From the NCBI GenBank assembly GCA_947305255.1, contig CAMZDE010000039.1:1-5831 (forward strand): DNA of 5,831 nucleotides, read 5' to 3'. The translations under genes were made by a program, and so were the position numbers. The stretch comes from an uncultured Alphaproteobacteria bacterium. Lineage in GTDB: Bacteria > Pseudomonadota > Alphaproteobacteria > Rs-D84. Of this stretch, positions 1 to 5,798 are shown one piece after another (the first letter of the stretch is position 1; every line of letters begins with the position of its first letter). The notes under the pieces were generated by a model. The model was not told where the DNA came from. It saw only the letters and a program-made list of their open reading frames with translations, and searched no databases.

Positions 1-60
1 GTAATCACCACCAACGAAATCGCCGACATGACATTTTCAAGACTGTGTCTGGGCAAGTGA
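1..60 (+). CDS. mnmE: tRNA uridine-5-carboxymethylaminomethyl modification GTPase MnmE, C-terminal end (partial)
   Basis: Reading from base 1, the frame gives 19 residues, VITTNEIADMTFSRLCLGK, then TGA, with a second in-frame stop (TAA) directly after it. MnmE proteins end in a segment of the type TT(N/E)-(D/E)-I-x-D-x-I-F-S-x-F-C-(I/L)-G-K, and the terminal C-x-G-K with its Cys is a hallmark needed for function. MnmE acts in the cytoplasm with MnmG to modify the wobble uridine (U34) of certain tRNAs, using GTP hydrolysis and a folate one-carbon donor. Only the end of the C-terminal helical domain is present; the folate-binding and G domains lie outside the window. In many alphaproteobacteria mnmE is followed by mnmG, but here it meets a convergent gene 9 bases on. 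The call rests on a short but distinctive tail. Confidence 0.75.
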   Translation, partial: VITTNEIADMTFSRLCLGK

Positions 61-69
61 TAAAAACGA

Positions 70-558
70 TTATTCTTGTTGTGGCATAACAGTTTTAAAC
101 GCAACATCGGTTGTTGCATCATCATCGTCCCACGTCGTGTATATTTCAACCCGTTGACTGAGTATACCGGCTATTATTGCATCTGCAGATAACAACGCAT
201 CCGAACTTCCATCTCCTTCGGCTAACATAGCAAACATGGTACTAGTCCCATCCACTTCAGCAATATACTCATCGGCATCTATATTATATAATCTATCTTG
301 TTTATATCCACCTACTTTATTTACTGCCGCGATTGCACTGTTATATGCGCCTTTGACATATGCGGTTGTTGCAATATGTTCTTGGTCGGCTGTATCTATA
401 TCAATACGACCATACGGTGCATATGCATCTGTTGTTGGTGCAGGATGATTGGTGTCATAGCGCGCTGGCGCGGTATACATCGCACCCGAGATATTTTCTG
501 CCCTTGCCCCAAATGGTAATGCCGCGATAATTGCGATTGATAATAAAGTTTTTTTCAT
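70..558 (-). CDS. Small Sec-exported protein of unknown function
   Basis: This is a 162-residue protein with a textbook Sec signal peptide: MKK, a hydrophobic core LLSIAIIAALPFG, and an A-R-A cleavage site after residue 20. That leaves a mature protein of about 142 residues. The mature part has no cysteine, so it is neither a lipoprotein nor disulfide-bonded. It is rich in A, T, D and Y, carries HIATTAYVKGAYNSAIAAVN at residues 61-80, and has an acidic run WDDDD at 143-147. Similar ATTxYVKGAYN-like segments are, as I recall, common in surface or fibre-like proteins of gut alphaproteobacteria; this is memory, not a search. I do not recognise a catalytic domain. The start is set by GGAGG five bases before ATG at 558. 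An upstream in-frame TTG at 597 would add 13 residues that break the signal peptide and lie in a terminator hairpin. The protein probably acts in the periplasm or at the surface. It is preceded by a terminator-bearing leader (581-789). Confidence 0.8.
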   Translation of the reverse strand: MKKTLLSIAIIAALPFGARAENISGAMYTAPARYDTNHPAPTTDAYAPYGRIDIDTADQEHIATTAYVKGAYNSAIAAVNKVGGYKQDRLYNIDADEYIAEVDGTSTMFAMLAEGDGSSDALLSADAIIAGILSQRVEIYTTWDDDDATTDVAFKTVMPQQE

Positions 559-563
559 TTTTT

Positions 564-568
564 CCTCC
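564..568 (-). promoter_or_regulatory. Shine-Dalgarno site that fixes the exported protein's start
   Basis: On the minus strand the sequence reads TGGGAGGAAAAAATG. A perfect GGAGG core sits five bases before the ATG at 556-558. This favours that ATG over the in-frame TTG at 595-597, which would place the Shine-Dalgarno sequence inside the coding region. Confidence 0.85.
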
Positions 569-580
569 CATAGTTCGAAT

Positions 581-610
581 AAAAAATTGACCACCAAAAA
601 ATTGGTGGTC
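581..610 (-). terminator. Rho-independent terminator upstream of the exported protein
   Basis: On the minus strand a perfect 9-bp stem, GACCACCAA (610-602) with TTGGTGGTC (597-589), closes a TTTT loop. It is followed by AATTTTTT (588-581), the classical U-tract arrangement. It lies 13 bases before the GGAGG of the exported-protein gene. It must therefore end a separate small RNA or act as a conditional terminator in that gene's leader. The lower three pairs (608-610) also belong to the alternative long stem 608-616 / 670-678. Confidence 0.75.
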
Positions 611-789
611 GGGGAGTTAGAAAATCATCCACGTGAGTGACTCCGCGGTCTTCAGATATACACCAACGGCTCCCCGACATAAACATCAGGGATTTACGGT
701 GCAAAATACACCGCAAACATCAAGATAACGATGCATTCGCACCGCACGCAGAAAGGCTTTCTATAGCCCCGAACCCAATTTTCAGGTTC
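581..789 (-). ncRNA. Candidate structured small RNA or regulatory leader, family not identified
   Basis: This segment is bounded by a promoter (796-824) and a Rho-independent terminator (581-610), and contains no convincing ORF. Minus-strand stem-loops, in transcript order, are 785-789 with 771-775; 765-768 with 755-758; 739-744 with 729-734; 709-714 with 696-701; and a 9-bp stem 670-678 (GTCGGGGAG) with 608-616 (CTCCCCGAC). Two of these stems need a G-U pair that exists only in the minus-strand RNA, which supports this direction. The 670-677 arm can alternatively pair upstream with 686-691 (CCCTGA), and 608-610 is shared with the terminator. This mutually exclusive layout is typical of attenuators and riboswitches. 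The alternative is an independent RNA of about 205 nt, a size compatible with 6S RNA. I could not match it to 6S, tmRNA, SRP RNA, RNase P RNA or a known riboswitch by eye. Confidence 0.45.
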
Positions 790-795
790 AAACAT

Positions 796-824
796 ATACT
801 ATCATATTTAAAAGCCCGATACAA
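796..824 (-). promoter_or_regulatory. Sigma70-type promoter for the structured RNA or leader
   Basis: On the minus strand there is a -35 TTGTAT (824-819), a 17-base spacer (818-802) and a -10 TAGTAT (801-796). The optimal spacer and good hexamers predict initiation near G789, exactly at the base of the first stem-loop (GAACC...GGTTC). It lies downstream of the synthetase operon's terminator, so it would start a new transcript reading toward the exported-protein gene. This is inferred from sequence only. Confidence 0.55.
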
Positions 825-850
825 GAATAAAAAATATCATGTTAATCCGC

Positions 851-878
851 AAAAAACACCGCCCAAATGGGCGGTGTT
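851..878 (-). terminator. Rho-independent terminator of the acyl-CoA synthetase operon
   Basis: A perfect 10-bp inverted repeat, AACACCGCCC (855-864) and GGGCGGTGTT (869-878), encloses a 4-base loop. On the minus strand it is followed at once by a T-run (856-851, the first two Ts being in the stem). It lies about 85 bases past the stop of the last synthetase gene, in the right orientation to end that operon. The next promoter begins about 27 bases further on. On the plus strand the flank is A-rich, not T-rich, so termination is directed at minus-strand transcription. Confidence 0.85.
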
Positions 879-932
879 AAAAAATTAAACAAAAATGTTC
901 AGATGCGCCGTTGGTGGCAAGACATCGCGGCT

Positions 933-956
933 GCGGCACCAAAAAATTGGTGCCGC
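933..956 (-). repeat. Strong inverted repeat in the 3' UTR of the synthetase operon
   Basis: A perfect 10-bp stem, GCGGCACCAA (933-942) and TTGGTGCCGC (947-956), encloses an AAAA loop. It begins 7 bases past the last synthetase stop codon. No T-run follows on either strand, so it is not a canonical terminator. A role as a 3'-end stability hairpin upstream of the true terminator (851-878) is plausible but inferred. Its 16-base centre, CACCAAAAAATTGGTG, is identical to the centre of the terminator hairpin at 589-610. Confidence 0.6.
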
Positions 957-963
957 GGACGGA

Positions 964-2544
964 TTACTCTTTTCTATCTGGATATTTGCCGTCAATAAGG
1001 TTCTGACGAACCAAATGATGTTTCACTTTTTGCGAACTGGTCATCGGCAAATCTTCTGTTGTCATCGCAAAATGCGTCACCCATTTATAAGACGCAACTT
1101 TCTTGTTTGCCTTGGCAACTTCGGCGGCCAATTTTTCCAACGTCATACCCTTTTCCACTTGGAACACAGCGTATGCGACGGTTTTATCGCCAACCTTGTG
1201 TTCAAAGACCGCAACGTTTTTGACGCCTTCGATTTCCAGATACAAACCTTCCAATTCATCAGGATAAACGTTTTTACCACTATCCAAAACGATGACTTGT
1301 TTTTTGCGTCCTGCAAAATGCAATTCGCCGTTTTTATCCATGTACATCATATCGCCAGTATTGAAAAATCCTTTGTCATCAAATACAGTGGCATTAACCT
1401 CTGGATTATTCAGATAGCCATTAAATACCTGATGTCCGCGAACCCACAAAATGCCGACACCGTTTTCATCTTTGTCACGAATTTCACATTCGTTATTTGA
1501 TGTTGATGATCCGACAGAATACGCCATACGTTTGCTGGTCGGCTTTGAAATACAAATTGGCCCAACCGTTTCAGTTAAACCATAACCTTGGATAAACGCC
1601 AACCCAAGCGATTCATAGAAATTTTCAACCTCTGGTTTGGTCGCTGCCCCACCCGCAATCAGCAATTTTACGCGTCCACCAAAAATATCCAGCAATGGTT
1701 CTTGGACTTTGCGAACAAAGAAATCCAATCCCATATCTTTCAAAGTTTTTTGGTTATTCAAAATGAACGATGCAACGCGCCATTTTTTCTGTTGCTTCAT
1801 ACCGTCAATAATTTTATTGCGGAACAATTCCAACACACGTGGCACAATAGGAATCACATGTGGTTTGAATTTTTGAAAATCGTCCAGAATGTATTTTGGA
1901 TTTATAACCGGCTGTAATACCAGACCACCGCCATATTGAATCGTCCCCAAAATACAGACTGCAAATCCAAAGATATGATACAGTGGCAAAAATCCGTACA
2001 TGATTTCACCTGAATGATAATAATCCGACATATCTTCCAACGAATTCGCACATTCTGTTAAATTGAAATGTGTTAATGGCACAACCTTTGGCGTGCCGGT
2101 TGAACCCGAAGTGAACGACAGTGTCGCAATATCGGTTGATTCAGACGGAAAAGGTCTTAAATCATAATCGATATCACCATCTTTGCGTGTAATATCTATA
2201 AATTTGAATTTATCTGTTTTATAGAAAAACGACGGTTCCGCACAAACGAATTTGCAATTTGCTATTTGTGCCATATTGTCATATTCAAACGGTGTTAAAT
2301 TCGTGTCCAACATCAACACGATTCCGCCTAAATACCAAACAGCGAACAAAGTCAACGGGAATTGCGGTAAATTATGCGATAAAATACCAACAACATCGCC
2401 GCTTTTCACACCCATATCACGCAAAGTCGCCGCACGTGCACGCACGTGTTCCAAGAATTGAGAATACGTGATTCCTTCGCGAACCAGAAACATATTTTCT
2501 GGCCACTGATTCGCCGCATTTTCAAGTTTTTGATACATATTCAT
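964..2544 (-). CDS. AMP-binding long-chain acyl-CoA synthetase-like protein, third operon gene
   Basis: This 526-residue enzyme is predicted to adenylate a carboxylic acid with ATP and transfer the acyl group to CoA or a carrier thiol in the cytoplasm. Motifs in order: the phosphate-binding A3 loop SFTSGSTGTPK (143-153), LPLYHIFGF (186-194), A5 GYGLTET (320-326), ribose-binding NTGD (395-398), A8 GRKKQVIVLDSGKNVYP (412-428), and A10 with candidate catalytic Lys506 in SSQKVK. The N-domain is about 1-412 and the C-domain about 413-526. GKNVYP and the RVKLLIAGGAA strand (291-301) fit the long-chain acyl-CoA synthetase branch. The start is the ATG at 2542-2544, with AAGGGGA ending seven bases upstream; MNMY is shared by all three paralogues. 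It lies 60 bases after the second gene and is the last gene before the operon terminator. Substrate is unknown. It is the outlier at 197-210, where it reads CILGTIQYGGGLVL against GxLAPLHFxMGILL in the others. It could also be an acyl-ACP synthetase. Confidence 0.85.
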   Translation of the reverse strand: MNMYQKLENAANQWPENMFLVREGITYSQFLEHVRARAATLRDMGVKSGDVVGILSHNLPQFPLTLFAVWYLGGIVLMLDTNLTPFEYDNMAQIANCKFVCAEPSFFYKTDKFKFIDITRKDGDIDYDLRPFPSESTDIATLSFTSGSTGTPKVVPLTHFNLTECANSLEDMSDYYHSGEIMYGFLPLYHIFGFAVCILGTIQYGGGLVLQPVINPKYILDDFQKFKPHVIPIVPRVLELFRNKIIDGMKQQKKWRVASFILNNQKTLKDMGLDFFVRKVQEPLLDIFGGRVKLLIAGGAATKPEVENFYESLGLAFIQGYGLTETVGPICISKPTSKRMAYSVGSSTSNNECEIRDKDENGVGILWVRGHQVFNGYLNNPEVNATVFDDKGFFNTGDMMYMDKNGELHFAGRKKQVIVLDSGKNVYPDELEGLYLEIEGVKNVAVFEHKVGDKTVAYAVFQVEKGMTLEKLAAEVAKANKKVASYKWVTHFAMTTEDLPMTSSQKVKHHLVRQNLIDGKYPDRKE

Positions 2545-2575
2545 AACATAATCCCCTTTTGGTTAACGAAATATG

Positions 2576-2597
2576 TGGCACCATTAAAATAGTGCCA
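2576..2597 (-). repeat. Short inverted repeat between the second and third synthetase genes
   Basis: TGGCAC (2576-2581) and GTGCCA (2592-2597) form a 6-bp stem with a 10-base loop, 8 bases after the second gene's stop. On the minus strand it is followed by CATATTTCG, not a true U-run, so it is at most a weak attenuator or an mRNA-processing or stability hairpin. It occupies most of the only sizeable intergenic gap in the operon. Confidence 0.4.
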
Positions 2598-2604
2598 TGA
2601 ATTA

Positions 2605-4185
2605 TTATTCGTGTCTATTTGGATATTTTCCATCAATCAACCATTGACGAACAACGTGGTGTTTGATTTTTTGCGTACTGGTCACCGGCAAATCGTCAGT
2701 AGTCATTGCGAAATGCGTCACCCATTTATATGGTGCGACTTTTTTGTTCTTTTCTGCAATCTCTGCCGCTAATTTGTCCATCGTCATGCCTTCTTCGACA
2801 CTGAACACGCCGTATGCAACAGTTTTATCGTTCACTTCGTGTTCAAAGACAGCGACGCTTTTCACACCATCGATTTCAATGAATAAACCTTCCAATTCAT
2901 CAGGATAAACGTTTTTACCACTATCCAAAACGATGACTTGTTTTTTGCGTCCTGCAAAATGGAATTCGCCGTTTTTATCCATAGATACTAAATCCCCAGT
3001 GCAGAAAAATCCGTCTTTGTCAAAACATTCGCGATTTGCATCTTCGTTATTCAGATATCCGCCAAACACCTGATCACCGCGCACCCACAACATACCGATA
3101 CCATCATCGCCTTTGTTACGAATTTCACAGCAATTTTCACCCAACGGCGCACCAAACGCATACGCAATACGTTTTTTCAACGGTTTTGAACAACAGATTG
3201 GTCCAACGGTTTCGGTCATACCATAACCTTGAACAAAATTCATTCCCAATTGATTATAGAATTTTTCAACTTCTGGTTTCGTGGCGGCACCACCTGCAAC
3301 CAAACAATGCGCACGACCACCAAACACAGCGCGAATTTGATTCAAGACTTTATCAACCAATTTACCCAAACCAATCGCACGCAAGAATTTTTGATGATTC
3401 ATAATGAAAGAAACCAATCCCCATTTTTTCTTTGCTTTGACACCATCAATAATTTTCTTGCGGAAAATTTCCCACAATTTTGGAACCGCTGGAATAACCT
3501 GAGGTTTATATTGTGCAAAATCTTGCAAGATTGCATTTGGATTAATTGTAGATTGCAATAAAATCCCCATACCGAAATGTAACGGCGCCAAAAATCCAAC
3601 CGCAAAACCAAACACGTGATAAAGTGGTAAAAACGCGTACATCATTTCCCCAGGATGCAAAAACACATTTAAACTTTCCAAACTTTCAGAACAAGAAACC
3701 AAATTTTTATGTGTCAATGGCACAATCTTTGGAACACCTGTGGACCCAGACGTGAACGACAATGTCGCAATATCATCGTCTTTTAATGGATACGGTTTTA
3801 ATTTAGCATCTGATTTTTCATCTTTGGTTTCGATATCAAAGAATTTAAAATTTTTTGTATCATAAAAGAAAGATTTTTCAGCACACACTAATTTACAATC
3901 TGTTAAATGCGTCATATTGTCATATTCTGCCCCAGTTAAATTTGTATCCAACAACAATACGCGCGCACCCAAATACCAAATCGCAAACAAAGTCGATATA
4001 AATTCAGGTATATTATGTGACAAAAGTCCGACTGTATCGCCCGCCTTTACACCGGCATCACGCAGTGTTGTCGCACGCGCCAAAACCAGTTTCGGCATAT
4101 CTTCGAACGTCACATTTTCACGAACCAAAAACAATGTCTTTGGTGTTTTTTTTACTCTGTCTTCTAACAATTCATACATATTCAT
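2605..4185 (-). CDS. AMP-binding long-chain acyl-CoA synthetase-like protein, second operon gene
   Basis: This 526-residue paralogue aligns without gaps to both neighbours; by hand count about 357 of 526 residues match the first operon gene. It has the full ANL set at identical positions: A3 SFTSGSTGVPK (143-153), LPLYHVFGF (186-194), A5 GYGMTET (320-326), CTGD (395-398, with Cys replacing the Asn of its sisters but the ribose-binding Asp kept), A8 GRKKQVIVLDSGKNVYP (412-428), and Lys506 in STQKIK. It has Cys pairs at 331-332 and 352-353. It should catalyse acyl-adenylate and then acyl-thioester formation in the cytosol; the substrate is unknown. The start is the ATG at 4183-4185, with AAGGA seven bases upstream. 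It lies 32 bases after the first gene, so co-transcription is likely. A 77-base stretch (2885-2961) is identical to the third gene, including synonymous sites, suggesting gene conversion or recent duplication. Confidence 0.85.
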   Translation of the reverse strand: MNMYELLEDRVKKTPKTLFLVRENVTFEDMPKLVLARATTLRDAGVKAGDTVGLLSHNIPEFISTLFAIWYLGARVLLLDTNLTGAEYDNMTHLTDCKLVCAEKSFFYDTKNFKFFDIETKDEKSDAKLKPYPLKDDDIATLSFTSGSTGVPKIVPLTHKNLVSCSESLESLNVFLHPGEMMYAFLPLYHVFGFAVGFLAPLHFGMGILLQSTINPNAILQDFAQYKPQVIPAVPKLWEIFRKKIIDGVKAKKKWGLVSFIMNHQKFLRAIGLGKLVDKVLNQIRAVFGGRAHCLVAGGAATKPEVEKFYNQLGMNFVQGYGMTETVGPICCSKPLKKRIAYAFGAPLGENCCEIRNKGDDGIGMLWVRGDQVFGGYLNNEDANRECFDKDGFFCTGDLVSMDKNGEFHFAGRKKQVIVLDSGKNVYPDELEGLFIEIDGVKSVAVFEHEVNDKTVAYGVFSVEEGMTMDKLAAEIAEKNKKVAPYKWVTHFAMTTDDLPVTSTQKIKHHVVRQWLIDGKYPNRHE

Positions 4186-4217
4186 AATTCAATCCTTTTC
4201 TCTTGTTTATAAAAATA

Positions 4218-5798
4218 TTATTCATGTTTGTTTGGATATTTTCCACCAATTAAATTCTGACGAACAACATGATGTTTTACCTTTTGTGTACTGGTCATCG
4301 GCAAATCATCACGCGTCATAGCAAAATGCGTCACCCATTTATAAGACGCAACTTTCTTGTTTGCTTTGGCAACTTCGGCGGATAATTTTTCCATTGTCAT
4401 ATTCTCATCGACTTGGAATACGCCATACGTCACAGTTTTATCATTCACTTTGTGTTCAAAGACTGCAACGTTTTTAACGCCGTCGATTTCCATGAATAAA
4501 CCTTCTAATTCATCAGGATAAACGTTTTTGCCACTATCTAAAACAATTACTTGTTTTTTACGACCGGCAAAATGGTATTGTTTATTTTTATCCAAATAAA
4601 CCAAATCGCCCGTATTGAACCAACCATCTTTGTCAAACAGTTCTTCATTCGCAGATTTGTTATTCAAATATCCCTTAAAAATATTTGGCCCACGCACCCA
4701 AAGAGTTCCAACCCCCGTTTCATCGGCATCACGTATAGTGCATTCTGAACACCCAACCGGTGTCCCAAACGCGAACGGAACGCGATGTTTCACAGGGCGA
4801 GAACAGCAAAATGGCCCCACAGTTTCAGTCATTCCGTATCCTTGGACAAATGCAATACCTAACATCTCATAAAATCTTTCAACTTCGGGTTTTGTGGCCG
4901 CGCCCCCCGCAATCATAATATTCACGCGTCCACCAAAGATATCTTGTAATGGCTTTTGAACCTTTCTGACCAACCAACCACAACCAATATTTCGTAACAA
5001 TTTTTGGTTATTCAAAACAAACGATACCAACCACCATTTATGTTGAGCCTTGATACCTTCGATTATCTTGTTGCGAAAAACCTCATACAAACGGGGCACC
5101 GCAGGAATACAGTGTGGTTTATACGTCTTAAAATCGTCCAAAATATTTTTCGGATTGATTGAAGGTTGCAATAAAATCCCCATATGAAAATGCAGCGGTG
5201 CCAATATACCCGCCGCAAAACCAAACACGTGATATAGCGGCAAAAACCCGTACATAATTTCATTCTTGTGAATCCATTGACCCATATCAGAATAACAATC
5301 CGACGATTTTTTCAGATTACCATGTGTCAAAGGCACAACCTTTGGCGTGCCGGTTGACCCCGATGTAAAAGATAACGTTGCAATATCATCGTCATCTGAA
5401 TCCACCGGTTTTAATCTTTCATCTGTTTTATCATCGACCGTCAAAATATCAAAAAACTTAAATTTTTTTGTATCATAAAAGAACGATTTTTCCGCGCATA
5501 CAAATTTACAATTAACCGTTTTTGCCATATTATCATATTCAAACGGCGTTAAATTTGTATCCAACAACAAAACCGTTGCGCCCAAATACCAGCACGCGAA
5601 CAGAGTCAAAGGAAATTCAGGTATATTATGTGCCAATAAACCGACAACATCACCTTTCTTCACACCGGCATTGTGTAACGTTGTTGCCCGTGCATGAATC
5701 AAGGATAGTGCTTTTTTGAAACTGATTTTTTCGCGTACCAAAAACAAAGCGTCGGGCGATTCATGCGCCACCTGCTTTAATACTTGATACATATTCAT
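4218..5798 (-). CDS. AMP-binding long-chain acyl-CoA synthetase-like protein, first operon gene
   Basis: This 526-residue enzyme is the promoter-proximal copy. Motifs: A3 SFTSGSTGTPK (143-153), LPLYHVFGF (186-194), A5 GYGMTET (320-326), NTGD (395-398), A8 GRKKQVIVLDSGKNVYP (412-428), and Lys506 in STQKVK. By hand alignment it shares about 350 of 526 residues with the third gene and 357 with the second, and no indel separates any of them. Against the third gene, identity is about 84% over 411-526 and about 62% over 1-410, so the divergence lies mainly in the domain that binds the acyl substrate. The start is the ATG at 5796-5798, with AAGGA nine bases upstream and the family MNMY beginning. 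An ATG at 5801-5803 is out of frame. A TATAAA at 5819-5824 could be a -10 element, but its -35 would fall beyond the window. Function is predicted fatty or other acyl activation; the exact substrate and thiol acceptor cannot be read from sequence. Confidence 0.85.
   Translation of the reverse strand: MNMYQVLKQVAHESPDALFLVREKISFKKALSLIHARATTLHNAGVKKGDVVGLLAHNIPEFPLTLFACWYLGATVLLLDTNLTPFEYDNMAKTVNCKFVCAEKSFFYDTKKFKFFDILTVDDKTDERLKPVDSDDDDIATLSFTSGSTGTPKVVPLTHGNLKKSSDCYSDMGQWIHKNEIMYGFLPLYHVFGFAAGILAPLHFHMGILLQPSINPKNILDDFKTYKPHCIPAVPRLYEVFRNKIIEGIKAQHKWWLVSFVLNNQKLLRNIGCGWLVRKVQKPLQDIFGGRVNIMIAGGAATKPEVERFYEMLGIAFVQGYGMTETVGPFCCSRPVKHRVPFAFGTPVGCSECTIRDADETGVGTLWVRGPNIFKGYLNNKSANEELFDKDGWFNTGDLVYLDKNKQYHFAGRKKQVIVLDSGKNVYPDELEGLFMEIDGVKNVAVFEHKVNDKTVTYGVFQVDENMTMEKLSAEVAKANKKVASYKWVTHFAMTRDDLPMTSTQKVKHHVVRQNLIGGKYPNKHE

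Noticed and set aside
559..597. A 13-residue N-terminal extension of the exported protein from TTG 597
   Set aside because: It would place the terminator U-tract and the GGAGG site inside the coding region and spoil the signal peptide; the ATG at 558 has an ideal ribosome site.
602..678. tRNA-like look on the minus strand: GTCGGGG ... CCCCGAC followed by CACCA
   Set aside because: No T-loop of the TTCRA type with a pairing 5-bp stem, no proper D-arm, and the discriminator-CCA register is wrong. It is better read as a closing stem overlapping a terminator.
691..793. A 33-codon minus-strand frame starting at ATG 793, with Cys residues
   Set aside because: Its ATG directly abuts the -10 element, so it would lie upstream of the predicted transcription start. 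There is no ribosome site, and the sequence is taken up by hairpins.
637..888. An 83-codon plus-strand frame containing DNDAFAP, reminiscent of a tmRNA tag
   Set aside because: The tag-like residues are not followed by the expected AxA and stop. There is no tRNA-like T-arm or CCA-ending acceptor in the right arrangement, and the frame runs through minus-strand hairpins and a terminator.
895..1500. A 201-codon open frame on the plus strand opposite the third synthetase gene
   Set aside because: It is wholly explained as an antisense shadow of a gene with clear catalytic motifs. It has no homology I recognise and no convincing ribosome site. The other plus-strand frames inside 964-5798 are rejected for the same reason.
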